Assembly: GCF_037038585.1 (NCBI RefSeq)
Contig: NC_092526.1
Location: 38,329,501-38,393,500, forward strand
Source: Patagioenas fasciata
Taxonomy: Eukaryota; Chordata; Aves; Columbiformes; Columbidae
Direction: 5' to 3'
Length of the DNA: 64,000 nt
Below are positions 25,318 to 40,275 of the stretch, in pieces. The notes beneath the pieces were generated by a model. It was given only the letters and a program-made list of their open reading frames with translations. It searched no databases and had not been told where the DNA came from. The translations under genes were made by a program, and so were the position numbers. The first letter of the stretch is position 1; each line of letters opens with the position of its first letter.

Positions 25318-25775
25318 TGTGAGCAGGGTCAGGGCTACAAAACTGGTGAAGGGTTTGGAGAGGAAGCTGTATGAGGAGCGGCTAAAGTCTTTTGGTTTGT
25401 TCAGCTTTGAGGAGGCTGAGAGGAGACCCCACCGTGGTTACAGCTTCCTCACAAGGGGAGGAGCACGGGTGGGCACTGAACTCTTATCTTTAGTGACCAA
25501 TGACAGAACCCGAGGGAATGGCAGGAAGATGTGTCAGGTGAGGGTCAGTTGGACATGAGGAAAAGCTTCTTCCCCCAGAGGGTGCTGGACACTGGAACAG
25601 GCTCCCCAGGGAGGTGTCACAGCCCCAACCTGACAGTGTTCAAGAAGAGACTGGACAACGTCCTCAGACACACAGTGTGAACTGCTGGGTTGTGTGCAGG
25701 GACAGGAGCTGGACTCCATGATCTTCGTGGGTCCCTTCCAACTCAGGACATTCTATGATTCCATGATTTTAGGAT
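25318..25775 (+). mobile_element. CR1 LINE, 3' end fragment
   Basis: This plus-strand CR1 3' terminus begins near ACAAAACTGGTGAAGGGTTT. It runs through GAGGAAAAGCTTCTTCCCCC, the CCCAGGGAGGTGTCACAG block and TGGGTCCCTTCCAACTCAGG to an ending ATTCTATGATTCCATGATTTT-like repeat, the diagnostic CR1 tail. The copy is better preserved than the one at 18.3-19.0 kb and is truncated at its 5' end, as most CR1 copies are. Confidence 0.93.
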
Positions 25776-28700
25776 ATGCCCCTCAGCTACGTGTGGCCCA
25801 TGGGGGAAGGCGTGTGCAGGCTGGAAGGTGCGTGCTGGAGGTTTGCCAAGACATTTGCTGCAAAAGGGCATTTCCCGGCCTTCCCCAGCCAGCCTGGCTA
25901 GGTGGGGCAGGCAGGAGGGGACCTGCCCAGCCTGATTTCACTGACTTCTAGAGCACAGCATGGTTAACAAGAGATGACAGTGTGAATGAAGTTTTCTGTA
26001 AATTTTGGATGCCACTGAAGCCCAGTGCTTTTCCATCAGCACACCCACAAGTAGACCTACAGCAAATAGGAGCATACTGAACCCACTCACTGGAGACCTA
26101 GGAGAAGAAAAACATCTTTTCAACCACATATGAGCCTTCCTTGTTTAAGATCCGTGACTCAAAAGCTCCTGTGCAAGAATGAAGCCTTTTCTTTTAGTCC
26201 AGGAACAACACTGAAGTGCTGCACAAACTCTACAAGTTTAAAGCCAGGGAAATGGTTTGCAGAATTTTAACGTCATTTCAGTCATTTAAAATCACCCTGC
26301 CTTGGATGCTCGTGTTACTGTTAGTAAAGTGATTGAATTTCTAAGTGCTGGGCACATACAGTGTGCCGCTTAAGTCCATCTGTGAGGTCTCTGAAAGTCT
26401 TGAGCCCAACCACACCAGGCTGTGCGAACAGCCGGGTCAGGGCTTTCTTGCTGAGGGTCTGTGGCTTAGCTTTGCTCCAGCCAGAAGCAGATGAGCTTCA
26501 AGAAGAAGAGAAAGCAACTTGTTTTCCCAGACTTGTCTCCTAACTGAGGAGAGAAAACAGTTGGTTTTAGCTGGGCAGGAGTTGAGGGCAGTGGATGAGG
26601 TTGGGCTGTTGTCATTCAGTGTTTTGCAGTGGTTCAGTGCCAGAGAGCTGAACCCCATTGCTGGCAGGGGTGCAAGTCAGGACACAGCACCTGAAGTTAG
26701 TCCAGTGTGTCAGAATATCACTGACAGCACAGCAAGCTCTGGCTGCAGCTCTTGTTTGTTTAGATGGCAATGAACAAGTGGGGCAGAATCAGTCCCTCTA
26801 GAAAGATCATTTCAATGTCTTGAAATTTTTTAAAAATTGCCTGGTTTGTGTTGTGTCGATGCTCACAGAACTGGCTTTCAGATCTAACAAGGAGCTGCGT
26901 TAAAGAGATACACACCCATTGTAACAGAGGGGACGTGCTGCTGTAGTCACAAGATGGAGTATCCAGTAGGAAATCTTGGTTGGGGTACTGACAAGCCTGT
27001 CCTGTTCTGAAGTACTTTCGGGTTAATGCCTTCTTTCTGTACTGCAGTGATGATGTGTTTGTTCTTTTTGTCTCTTGTTAGTCTGGCACGTAGACAAACC
27101 AGTGTCAGGATAATTTAAAAATCAAGTCATAAAAGGGGGTGAGACATTTCTGTTCTTAAAATAGCAGTTTCTTTTGCAGCTGTTGAATGAAATGTATTTA
27201 TCTACAGAGGGGACGTGTGTGTGCGGGGGGACACTGCCTCCTTTGAAGATAGCTCCCTTAACTGTGACAAAGAATAAAGAAGTCTGCACTGGAAGGATTT
27301 CTCTTCTAATCTGAATTTTCTGCACTGTCTTGACCAGTCTTGCTTGGGCAAAAGTCACTCCAGACTTGAAGCAGATGAGTCTTTCATCTGCAAGCACTTG
27401 GTTAATATCCAGGTCCGGGTGAGAGCAGACAGGAAAAGGCCCTTAGAGCCTCTCTGGTAATAAAGAAAAGGCCTCAGTACTCTCAGCAGTGGGGCTGGAA
27501 TTCACAAGCAGTTTTCTACCCACCTATGAGGAAATATATGCTCTCCTCCAGATGGATGTCACAGCGATATCCTGATAATTCCTGCCTAGATCACTCTTCA
27601 TTTCGGCTGATGTTGTGGACTGGACCAGTGATACTATTCTCCTGGTATTTTTGGCAGAGTAGCCAGCTCAAACAGAAGATGAACCAAAGAGAAGGTAGAG
27701 CGGAGCACAAAAGTTAGATGAGATTAACCCCACTTCTTTAGGCTCTGTCATTGGCCGTGAGCACAGACTCACCGTAGCAACTATCAAGTATAGATCTGCA
27801 TAAAATGAGTGAAATACAGGTCATTTTATCCATATGGACTGGAAACTTACAATCATGCCATTTTTGTGAATGAGCAAAACAACTAGAAAAATGAAGAAAG
27901 GAGTCCCTGCATAGTCCTGGTGAGAAAGAGGGTAAATCTGCTAGGAATGAAAGAACTGAGTTCAGACCAAATTATGGAGATTTGACATCAAATCAGAGGC
28001 TCAACTATTTCTAGGGAAAAATATTCATGAATACAAGGTGCCCAGGTGTAGAAGACAGCTATTATATTATATGATGATAGTATAATGAAATGGAGGAATT
28101 AAGGAAATATATTATATCCCATGAGATTTATTGAGTATTTGCACTCTTTCAGTGAGGACTCTTTCCTGGTTTTCCTTTTCTTTTGCCACAACAAATCTCT
28201 CGTATCTTCCACCAGGGTGTTACTTTATTGTGCACCAGAGGAGGGAGATACATGCCCACAAACCTTCTGAGAAACACATCTACAGGAAACAAAAAAACAC
28301 ACAATCAAATCTTTCTGCCCTGCTTTCTGTGTGGAGGGCAAGCCCTTGCTCTCATTCACACCTGTTAAATAGCTTAGCTTGGGATTAAACTACTGCCAAC
28401 TATTGAAAACGTGGTGGGCTACATAGTGATCACCACATGGTCTTCACCAGGTGCTGCAATGCATGAGTATTATCTGAGGAAATCATGTGTCATACACAAA
28501 TGACAATCACTGCTGTTCTAAGTCCATCCTTTTAATTGTGGTGCTGGCAGATGGGATCTGCACAGGGTCTCATTTTCTCACTGCAGGCTGCCTTTGTTTT
28601 TTCACACTTTCTAATCAGATAATTCAGTATGGTTTGCAGATACATCATACTGTATAGACACATACACAATTAAAGAGATCTCATGGGCTTTTTTTCTGCA

Positions 28701-29735
28701 GCGTTGGAGTTGCTCCATACTGGTGACTTAACCCTCATAACCTAAAACAACTCAATAGAAAAGGAAACACATTTTAGACAGGTAAGGGTTGCCATTTTAG
28801 CTTTGAGATAATGGAGCAGCTTCCACTTTCTCTCCATCCTTCTTGCTGTGTGAAATAAAGAAAAGGTTGACAGTCAGGCTCTTCATTCAGATGAAAGATT
28901 CAAGCTTCGAACTGGCTCCTGAAATAATTTTTAAGTAAGAGCATCTGCAAATTTTTGCAAAATTATTTGCTTTATTCAGCAGGGAAAAGATAAAATGATC
29001 TGACATTTTTGTCTCATATGGGTCTCTTTCAAAGTGTATGGAGAACTCAGAGGCTTTTTAAAAGAATCCACATCCTAAAAACTTAATGTATTATGTAGGT
29101 GGCAGCATGCATATTCCAGCCTTGTAGTAGTGCCTGTACATCTGGTGGCTCAGGAGTTCTTGACTTGTTTAAATCACCTCCAGGTTCTTGTCTCTGGGGA
29201 ACATGGATCCCATATTGACTTGTGGTTTTGTGGCTTCAGAGTATCTGATTCCTTGAAGAGCTTGTGTTTGCCCTTCTTCCTGTTTGTGACAGGAGGTTGT
29301 TCTACGTGTGCAGCTGTTCTTTGTGTGTCTCAGTCTTCAAAGTGTGACTTTCCACCTTCCCAGGACCCCGGCTGATGCCAAGTGGATGGCTCAGTTTCTT
29401 CAGAGGTTTTGAAGGAACCTTTCTTCACATGGCTGTCCTTTCTGTGCACAGGACTCACCACGCCACATCAAGGGGACACTGCTTCAGGAGCAGAGACCTC
29501 AAATTTGAGGGCAAAAGAACAGTTAGATAGCCTCTGTACTTTTGTATTAGTCCTTCAAGCCAACTTATGTGTTGCTGTACTGTTTCCCTAGGGAATGACA
29601 TTCCTGCTCTAATATAGACCTATCTCTTCCTACTGTTGATGTCGTGAAATCCAGTATTTACCAAACAAAACACCAGCACATGCTGATATTGCAAAGAGGG
29701 CACAGTACTTGTACTTTCATTCTGCATCACTGCAG

Positions 29736-29811
29736 CTAATTTCCCTGTCATGTCAGTTAATATTTGCAAGCAACTAATTTCCCTGTCCTGTCAGTTACTG
29801 TTTGCGAGCAC
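29736..29811. repeat. Two tandem copies of a 38-bp unit
   Basis: The units at 29736-29773 and 29774-29811 begin CTAATTTCCCTGTC and share TGTCAGTTA and TTTGC, differing at about six positions. It is a simple local duplication in intergenic DNA with no associated gene. Confidence 0.85.
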
Positions 29812-32800
29812 AGCTGGAACCTGGAGGCCAGTGGGCTGTAGATGACAAATGTGTTTTGATCCAAGGAAGGGAGGGTTCCTCTAAAATAAAAGGTACTTGA
29901 TAATAGAGTATCAGTGTTGAAATCTAAATTAACGTGATCCAATTGCCAAGGCTTCCTCACTGCAGAAGGAGGTTAATTAAGCAGCACTCCCTTCTCCTGA
30001 GCAGTCTCTGCTTTGAGAGAATGAGTAACAACATGAGCTGGAATCTACAGCACATAATGCCATTAGGTTTATTACTCCCTTTTTACAGCTTGCAGTAAAG
30101 AGGACTGTTGCAATTAATGAATGAAGTGGATAAAATGCTGCAGTCAAGGTCAGGGTGAGGCATAAATGCAGAGCTCAGTTCTGCCTGAGTGACGTGCTGG
30201 CAGAAGAAAGCACCACAGTTCGTTAAGAAAGGAAAATGGGATCAGCTTTTCCTTTCAGTGCACAGAAGTCTCCCCCTCACGTGCATCTGACAGCATCCTA
30301 CAAAACTCTCCAGGAACGATACACGCGAGCAGAGAGGAGGTTAATGAAAGTGTCAGTAGCCCTGGAATAGAAAGACTGTTCAACCCATTAGCCAGAAACT
30401 GGAGACGCTCCTCTGCAGATTGCTGGCTATGGCAGGTTATATGTGCTGTTATGAAACAAACAAAGATGGCTCCAGTTCCAAATTTTACGCTTGTGCACCA
30501 GTGTAAATCTCAGACAGTCACTCCTGACAGTTCGCTGTTGTGTAGCAGAGAGATGTAGAATGTTTTCCCCTTCTCAAGCATTAAACTGGGGTTGAATGAA
30601 AACAAAGCCAGCTAAGCCTGTAAGGCAGTAAAAATATATATTCCTTTCTTTTCATTCCTTTTTCCCTGGTTATAAACCCAATTTAAAAGCAAACAACCAC
30701 ACATGCCAATCACATTACAATTCCTTACTTTTTCTTGTATTCTGTTTCCCAGTCAATCAGCTCTCACATGTTCGGCCTTTACCCTCTAACCTCTTCAGGG
30801 CATGGAAAATCACTTTTTAGCTTGTACAGTGTGAAAAAATAGATCTCTGATTATTACTGTAATATAAATGCATATCTGCAATCACATTGATTGCAATTGC
30901 AGAAAATGGAAATCAGAAAGATTACTTCTCAAAGCTCCTGTCAAAGGCCATGAGATGATTGCTAGCTAATGACAGAAACACATTTCTTTCAGGACAAGCT
31001 AGTCCATCAGGAAGGCTTAATATCTTCCAGTGGAGCAGGAAGGTTTGTTGGATGGGGCATAGGTCTGTGTGTTTATGTTCTGATGCACAAAATGCATGTG
31101 AAAAACCTCACGAGATCTGGGTCCCTCAGGATGAGGCAAGAGATTCAGTAAGATTCAGGTTGCAAGAGGACTGACTGATGGATTCGAACAGCAAGTTTCC
31201 TCAGGCGTGGTTTTGTCTATTAGAAAGGGCCACACTTTGCCAAGCAGAGAACAGACGATTTGTGCAAGGAGACCTTACACACCGCAAAGCTGGGGAGATA
31301 GAAAAGCATGCTGGCATAACTGCAAAGGAAATGTTATGTACTCACAAAACTGACTGTGTGTGCGTATGTTTAGTCTCTCCCAACCATATACACACGTTCC
31401 CCATGGGGGAGAGCATTTTCAGCATGTTCTAATTTGAGGGGCTGAGATGGAGCTAGAGAACCATAAAAGAGCTTCCTTCAGCCCTTTGAGAAACACATTT
31501 ATCTTCTGGCTTGTGTGTGTGTGCTTGAAATGCACTCTGTTCCTCCCTCACATCACCCCCACTGCTATGATGTTGCAAATTTGTTGTGAGTCAAGCATCA
31601 GCAATTCTCTCGCTCGATGGAACGGCTTCAGAGCAGTGTTGTGCTTGAATAGAGTGTGAGGGGATTACCTGTGGTTTCTGGGTTGTGAAATTAGAGATAC
31701 CACTTACAGAGCTCTCTGTTGATGCTGCTTTCTTGGCTTCCCTTTGATGATGGCTCGTGTAGCCATATAAATAGGTGATAAAGTGAAAAATAAGCTCCGG
31801 TAAGGCCACAGCTCTGATGGCCAGATATGTTCCTAGAGGTAAACAAGAAGCCCAGAAGTGAAGGAAGGGAAATCTGTGTGTTTCTGTCCCAGCCCCTGTA
31901 ACTTTGCAGGTGTTTTTATACTTTTCCCTTCTTGCCTTTTAGTGCTGGCTCTCACTGAGGAAGGGATGAGGATGTGATATACCACCTTCTAAAGTTATCA
32001 CTGTAATTTGTACTACAGTATGAGGAGGTTGACCAAGATTTGGAGTACTGTACGAAAATGTAGGGACTAGTAACACACAGCCCAAAGAGCTTGCAGTCTC
32101 AGTAGGGAAGATACAGAGGAAGTGCCAATGAGAGCTCAGAGAATAAAACTTATCTGTCTCTGCTTCTCTGTGTTGTCTCTACATTACACTGCTTCTGCCA
32201 CGGCTTTCTGATGACCCCTCAGCCCAGTTGATCTTGGCCACCAAATTGTTCGAGTTGTAGGGACCAAAGGTGTCTCAGACCAACTTTTTAGCTACCCAGA
32301 GATTCAAAGAGCTTCAGGGCATCTGCAGGGATAAAGGAATTGATTTCCATCTATTCTAGAGAGTGGCAGGTATGTTGCAGGTTAATACACGTAGTAGTAT
32401 CTATTATTTAGTGTTTTGGTCAGGCCTGTCTCTGTTCTTGCTGTATGTAGATATGCTTGCAATCTGTGCAAGTATAAATGGTAGACTGATTTATTCTTGG
32501 TATACAGAGGAAGTTCCGCAGTTTACAGAGGGAACAAATGCTGAGGATGCCCTGTCAATACCCTGGCAATCTTCATGAGGAATAAACCTCCTGCTCCCAG
32601 ACCAGACACATCACTTTTGCTTGCGTCCTTGCTGTGTAATGAGGTGTATTCCTAATCTTTCCTCGTGATCAATGGAACAGATGATCTTCACGAGGCTCCA
32701 GCCTGGTGGCACAAATTCTGACTCAGATCTGCCATCCCCTTTACTCCTTCACTCCCACAGTGGCAGATATTTCATCTTAATGGACACATGCTTCCCAGCC

Positions 32801-35800
32801 ATGTCTTCGGGTAACCAAAGGTTGTCATTCTGTGTCCGTAAGTCCTGGGGGACATCTTGGGCTATGGAAAGCCTGTGAGAGATGGGCAACTCTGGCCACA
32901 GGAAAACTCATTACAAAAATCCCAAAGCCTACCAGGGATCAGACAGGGATTAGGTCCTTTTGTTCCTGAGAAGCAGGCAAGTCCACGCAGAGACACAGGC
33001 ACATATGCTGGCAGTTTCCTGTGCTGCAAGGTGAGGGAGGATGGGAGAAATGCATGGGCTATAAAATCAACCATTGTGCTCCACAGCTTGTCTTTGGGAA
33101 GCCCAGCTGGAAGGTCTGAGCTGTGGCAGAAGTGAAACTGCAGCTGTGACCAGACTGGGCATTTCTTGGCTCAAACCAGTAGTTCCTTTTGTTCCTGGGG
33201 AGCAGAGGGTCCCCCACAAGATGCACATGCACATGTGGTGTGATGCAGTGGGCAGAGTATACAGGTGATGGCAAGAATGACCCAGTTGTTCTTTCTGCCC
33301 TCACAACTGCTGAGCTTCATGAGGACTGTGCTTCTGCTTCACCCTTTCTTTCTTTTTTCATTTTTAATCTCCAGAAGCAGGGACCAGCACATCACTCCTG
33401 TGTGTGCCACATGTATAGTCTGTATACATCACAAGTACAACTTCTAATCGAGCATAGTGCCAGCCTGAGTACTTTCCAGATGCTACCCTGGTAGAGATAA
33501 AGCTTGGAGAGGCCAGGCAGGATGAGTCCAGGGGCTCCAGCTGGGGCAGGAGGGACATTTGAGGGCATGCCAGCGCGCACAGTGACGATGAGTCACCCAG
33601 GTGTGCAGCGTCACTGTAGTGGTGGCCCTTCCAACACCCGCAACCTCCTCTGCACTGTCTCTTGATTTCCTGTTCCCAGCACAAACACCATTTGCCTTTA
33701 GCAAGTTAAACCTGCTGCTTCCCTGCACTGTCCCCCTGCCCTGCACCCTTTAGTATTTTGCTGTGCCTTTGCAGCCTGTATGTGTCTGAGATCCTAAACT
33801 TGGAGAGATTACTGTGTGAACTCACTCCTAACTAATCTGGGAATGACACTTAGCTTTAGTGCTCACGCCGCTCAGAGCAGCAGCACTGGATTGATCAGTA
33901 CCTCATATTCCACAGACCTCTGGTTCTGATATTTTTCTTGTGCTGTTCTGTAGTCAAAAGTGCTAAACATTATGGTTTTGACCCAGATTGCAACCCAGCA
34001 TTTCCATGAGGGAAGAAGACACTCCCACAGCAAGTTGCACGGATGTGCAGCTTCCTCACACAACTAATGAAACATCAGTTGGATTCCTCCTCTCTGTAAA
34101 CAGACACAAGAACTTGTTGTTTGCAAGAACAAGGAATTAATAATTATTAATCAAGCATTTATTATGGCAGCTATGAGGAAGAATGAGTTTAATTTTTCTG
34201 AGGAGATCTGTTTAGTGGGGAAGGTGAATGTCGTATTTTACACCTGGGTGAGAAGGATTAGCCAGGTCCTTGGTTTGCTTGGGCTGCAGCTGGGGCACAA
34301 GAAGAGTGCAACGTGCATTCCTGCGTTATGACCAGAACAGCTGTAGCGGAGCCACGGGGAATCCCCTGCCTGATTCGCAGGCAAAAAGGGATGGTCAACA
34401 GAATTCTCACTGGGCTTAGTGAAAAGGGAGAGTCTTATGAATGTATCTCAAATACAGGGCTAGAGCAAACTACAGCAAATTTAGAGGTGGATGAGAGTCT
34501 TATTTTTAAATATAGGTACTGTGACTTTATAATTTTTCATTTTTCTGATATTTCTTATATCTCAGAGGCTGATACATTGATCCAGGCAAGTCAGCACCAA
34601 GCCAAGTCAAACATCATTCATCTAGAGATATCTAGAGCCAATGAGCATACTGTGCTTGATGTGCAATCTGAGACATATGCTCACTCTTTTTTTTGAATTT
34701 TATTTTTATATATATACATGATGACAGGGAGAAAAGACAGAAGCGTGCATCTGTGTTTGTACAGTTGTTTCCATGTCCATATGTAAAGTATCCCTCACTA
34801 GTTGCAATATAGGAGATGCCTTTACTTTAAATCTTTCTTAACGTAGTGATTTCTATGCACTGTATGCAGCAAGCAGTGTTTAACTATGTGCAGATACTCA
34901 CGCTGTCACAGACACAAACATGCAAGCACAGAAGAGCCACCTCTTCTACATCTTATACACCAGATGCCAACACTCGTGCCATGGGTGGTGACCCAGAGCT
35001 TCCAGTTTCTACCAGCATCCCTCAACAGCAGCCCAAACAAAATGTTCTTCTTGACATCGATTGCACAGCAGATAGTTTTTCTTGTCGCAAATCCCCATAG
35101 TTCAGCAGATGGGAGGAGAGGGGAGGAAAAATCAAACTCCATGCCCTGGGAGCCAGGCTTAGTGATTTACAAATGACCTCAGTGATCTGCAATCATTCTG
35201 GGTATGGATATTGCTCAGGTCCCTCTGTCTCCGTCTCTCCCCCATTCTCTCTCAGCACAGTGAGGCTACGGAAATCCAGGAGACTAAATCCAGCACTGCA
35301 GATTAGTGGCGGGAAGGAAACTGGATGTGCATGAATTAAAGAAGACCATTTGCCTTCTCTGATCTGCAGATGTTTTTCTCTCAGAAATGCAGCTTCTTTT
35401 TTCGCAGGTGACACCCACACATCTCCTTCACTTACTGGTGATGATAATAAAGGAGATAAACAACTGGAGCTCATGCAGTTAGACTTAATCTTTCTGTGTC
35501 ATCGTCACCAAGCAAAGCCACAGCAGTAGGAAAACAGAGCTGTTTTCTGCTGCTCGTTTCTAACTGACATTTCTTCACCAAGTTGCTCATGTAACCTATG
35601 GACACTTTGAACTTCATTTTGTGCCGTTCACAGTGTGTGGGTCCTGCCATGCAGTGCTGAGCTGCAGTACAAAATCCTCTGCTTGTACCCCGGTGCTCAT
35701 TTTGTTTCTGTGGTTTGAAATCAGACTGCAGAACGACAACAGAAACTCCTTAATATTTTCTTTTAGGAGTAACAAGAAAGGAATAATCTCATGTAAAAAC

Positions 35801-38800
35801 CTTATACTGCAGGTTAAATGTGGGATTTGTAAGTAATCCTTTAGTTCAGAAAGAAGAAAAGGCAGAAATAAGGGTATTTAAAAATATATTTTTTGGTTAA
35901 GTGTACATGCATGACTATTTTGACTTAAATCTCAGGAAATAACCGCAGAACCTTTGTCCTTCCAAGGGCTGCTTTTATTGGAGGAAATTCACTGGAGCTG
36001 CAGTCCAAACAAATGCATTTCTTTAGCTTCTGGAGTCAAGCCCCGGAGTCGCTTAACTCCACTTTTCCTGCAGTTAGCCATTCACCCATCCTGCCTTTCC
36101 ACCCCGCTGCGGTTTGCTTGGCCATTGCCCTTTGAATAACTTTGCTGCTTTCATCTCCAGAGTTTCCTCCCCCAAGTCCACACACAAGACATAACCTGGC
36201 TGTCACCATCAGCGCAGCTTGTTTCTCGTTGATGCACGGCAGGCTATGCAGTAACAAGCACTTCTTGAAGCAAGAAGGGCAAGGGTGTTTTTAATGCTGT
36301 GATTTCTAGTCCATGGCCAGGGAGCGGCAGAAGTCTGCTTCATGCATCCCGCAGCTGGTTTGTTCATTTCCATCGCCTGAGGGGCTGGTCCAGAATTTCT
36401 CTGAAGTGGTTTCAGAATGGTTTCTCCTTTAACCCATTTTGTTTCTCCCATCCTTGGTGGTGGATTGCTCCATCACAGGCATGGATTCCAAATTAGTGTC
36501 GACTCTGTGTGTCTGCAGCAGGGAGAGAGGTTGTTCCCTTGCTGTCCAATTGTGCATCTTCATAATCTCATACTTTTTTGTTATTGTTAATAAAAAACAT
36601 TGGCATTGCTTCAGCATTCTGCTAATGAGAGAAAGAGCTAGCTGGGATAATGCTCCCAAAGGTGACATTCTGCCCTGGACTTCAGCCTTCATCCCCATGC
36701 ATCAGGACCCGATGAGCTATGCAAACAGAGAAACAATTACCATTCTCCAGCCCTTTTTGACTGGGCTGGGGAGCTCTGAGAAGCCCAGGAAGGAATGCAA
36801 GCAGCGTACTTCATCATTTTCATAAGTAAAAATAAATCAGCTCTTGTCTTGACCGCTGGCGTTTGAAGATTAAAGCAGCCCAAGGGCTGTCACAGACAGC
36901 AAGCACAGCAGGAAAATCAGTTCATTCTGACTCACGACAGAGCGATCTAATTTAACGGGGCGCTGACGAGGCTGCCAGGCCTGACTTAGTTGGTATCTAA
37001 GTTGGCCTGTTTGATGGTTATGTCCAGTCTGTCCCTCCAGTGTCACCGCAGCCCTGTGCTGGCTGCAAGGGACCCACCAGCAGCTCCTGGTGGGATGTCC
37101 CAGAGAGGGCAAAGGGACAGGCAGGGCAGAAATGCTGCTGTAATTGGGGAGCCACTGCAGTCACGGAAGGGGGCAGAAGAGAGGCTGAGTGGGAAACCTT
37201 CCCCTGGCATTTCCTGCCTTTGATTTCTTAATTTTGCAAGCTGATCTCTTTTCTTTCAAAGTACTTCTGTATAATTTCTTAAGCTTTTTTATTTTAGAGC
37301 AAAAGGATTTTGTAAAAAGGTCATCTGATCCTCCCACCAGATTGAAACCACTATGTTAATTTCCACAGAACTCTACTGTTACAAATTACTTGTTTGCATC
37401 TTTCTTTTTGCTGGTCAGAGAAATCTCTTTCCTGACTGAAAAACTAGAGTTGTTCCAGCCCATGAGAACATTTCAACCTGATCCAGAATAGTTCCCCTGA
37501 AGGATTAAAAAGCCAGTGAGGAAAAGGAATGATGTGGCCGCAGAATGATACAACGGGTAGGAAAACTGTGGCATTTGAAAATTCCCGATCATTCAGATGA
37601 ATCAGAGAAACCCAGCCACCCCAAACTGAAGTGTTCCTGGTGAGTTTATGGGTCCTGAAAGTGAAGTTATGTTTCATTTTTATTAACAAAAAAAAAAAAA
37701 AAAGGGAAAAAGTAAGAACCAGTGCCCTGATCCTGGAGATCTAATTAAAAAAAATACCAACAAACAAACAAATGAAAAAAACAAACCAAACACCAAAACT
37801 CACCACAAATTTGAGACCATTCAACATTTTATGTCTTTGCAAATGCGTTTATATGAAATTGGCAGCTTCCTAATACTTTGTCAGCCAAATTGGCTACATA
37901 AGACTGTCTGCATGCCCTTGAGGATGGAATAGTAACATACTGTAATGTGATGCTCTAACAAAAGCACCTAATTGTGGAGAACAATCCATTTGCATCAAGA
38001 TAAGCAGCTAGTAATGTTTCCCTCTCACTTAGAGACACTGATTTTGGCTGCGAATTACTGCCTGCTGCTGTTTGCAGCTTTTCCCATTCAGTCAGACCTT
38101 AACAAAGCTGATATTGTATTCATTAACCTGTTTTCTGGTTAGTGTGAGTGACTAACAACATCAGGTCTTAGTCTGTGATTCATCTTGAATAAAATATTTT
38201 CCAGTCACACAGCAAAAGCCCTGGTGAAGGCGGAAAAATTTGATCTTTAGCACTGAAGCCTTTGCTTGTGTGCTCCTAAAACTCAAGGTTTTTTGCACTG
38301 TGTTACTTATTAGTATCAAACATACCATCAGTAGCCAAAGTTGGTTCTGCTGTCAGGGCACGTCCACAGGCAGCATGAACTTGGCAACAGGCAAGAGCCT
38401 GCAATGCACAGCAAAGGAAATGTCCAGGAATTAAATGCTCTGCGGGAAGCACATGGTGTGTGGGATTCCCATGTGGTTGTTTGGCACGACGGAAAATCTG
38501 AGCGTGGTGGCAAAAATCAAAGGGATGAAAGATCCCAAATCCTTCAAACAGGACACAAATACCTATCCAGCTACCACATAGCTCCGATCTCCTATGGCAA
38601 CTCCTTACCCAAACTGAAGAGGAATGTGGCATACAAGACGGTCTTTGTGAAGCAAATAATTAGCATGGGGGCCATGTGGAGGACTGCACAATGGTGAGAT
38701 TAACAAATTGATGGGTTTCTGAACTGCTGAGTCTGATGAGGAAATGAAAGTAAAAGTGATGGTATGCAAAGAAGGAAGATGTTTGACAGACATGCAGGTT

Positions 38801-40275
38801 CATGTTTATAGCTGCAGAGGAAAGGAGAGGCATTTTGAAAAATCTGATACAGGAAGAGGATACTGGAATTTGGGGGATTCGAACTAGAAGAACATCTGAG
38901 ACTTTTGGCTTTAGTAAACCTGAGAGCCCTAGTGGTGAAGGTTCAGGATGCTGCAAAGATAGCACAGGCTACATGCTCGGATTTGTCTCCTGGGGATGGT
39001 GTTTTGTGCTGTGCTGGATACGTGCAGAACAGGGATCAGCACGCAGGGGCTGGAGCTGCACAACCCTCGGCTGACCCTTTGCAACATATGTTGGTTGCCG
39101 TTCGGATATGACGACTGCAGATCAGATGTTCCTTTGACACTGAGATCCAAAAGTGGGGGAAAGGGGGTTGAAAAATGAAATCAGTGTTCAGCAGGATTGT
39201 ATTTGCATTTGAGTTAAGACCTGTGTGCAAGGCAGAAAACCCAACTGATATCTTGCTGCCCACCATGAGGGCCAGTTTCCAAGTCTGAAGCAGCAACAGA
39301 GGGAGGTTTCTCTTTACATCATCCTGTAAACAGCATCTAGACCCCAAAGGCAGGTCCAGGGAGGGTCAGAGCTGTCCTGGCATGTTATGCATTGCCTAAA
39401 ACCAGATGGAATAAATTAGGATTGCTCTGTTTGTTGTATATGCTAATCCACATATGCAGAGCCAGACTCCAGGCTTAACTGGCTTGATTATCTGCAAACA
39501 CTTTCTTTTAGTCCCTTACAGTGGTGGGTAAAAGGTATTTGCTGGTATCTCATCTCCGACAGTCTGTAATTTGTGTCCCTACAGGGCTTTAATGTAATGG
39601 TGATGTCCACTTTAATACAGTGCTGGGGTCTCTCCTGTCCTTGTTCCCATTTTTTTCATTATGTGTTTAGGATGTTTCCCTGTATCTGCCTTTCTTTTTG
39701 GTCAGTCAAATTAATACCTTTTCCAGATGTTCCAGGACTGACTTTCAGTATCATGTCCTGGGAGCTATCAGAATGTTTTAAATATGGAAATTACAAAAGC
39801 GTTAGGGGAAGGAAAGCAAATTATACCAGCATTTGCTTTAGAAAGTAATACTTCCCTCTGACTAGCTTCAGGCCTAATGCATTTATTCAGGATTTAATTT
39901 ACTGTATCTATTTAATAATATTAAAAGGAGATTGCAAAAAGTATAGTAAAACTCTAAGGAATATAGATATAATGAAGTAGATACGTCTCTACCTAAAATA
40001 TATATACATGCAGATTAAACAAAGAACGTTTACCCTGTTTTATGCTTTTGATACACGTTTGCTGTCTCACCTTACATTTGCACTAGAAGATGTGGATGGT
40101 TTGGGGCCCAGTCAGCAAACTCAAAACTTTGGAAGTGCCAAACTTTTTTTCTTGGGTTAAAATGTCAAAGCAGATTGTTGCCACACTTCTACATATTTGC
40201 TTTTGCCATGTCCCCTCAAAGACAGAAAGAATCTTATCCCAATTTGAAGGAAAGTAAATGTTGTACAGTCCCCAT

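Larger units (their letters stand above)
12368..40275. other. CTLA4-CD28 intergenic region
   Basis: About 28 kb without a supported gene. It holds the CR1 fragments at 18.3 and 25.3 kb, the CpG-rich patch at 21.2-21.4 kb, the 38-bp duplication at 29.7 kb, homopolymers at 20.45 and 37.69 kb, and a 16-bp perfect TA-rich palindrome at 34136-34151. Open frames up to 182 codons (24826-25374, running into a CR1) show no domain, no codon pattern and no paired splice context. Regulatory elements shared by the two receptors would be expected somewhere here, but the sequence alone does not locate them. Confidence 0.7.

Noticed and set aside
24826-25374. 182-codon plus-strand frame
   Set aside because: Its end runs into a CR1 and the rest shows no domain or splice context; it is probably chance in GC-richer DNA.
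34136-34151. Perfect 16-bp palindrome ATTAATAATTATTAAT
   Set aside because: Built only of A and T in AT-rich DNA, so chance is likely; no supporting context.
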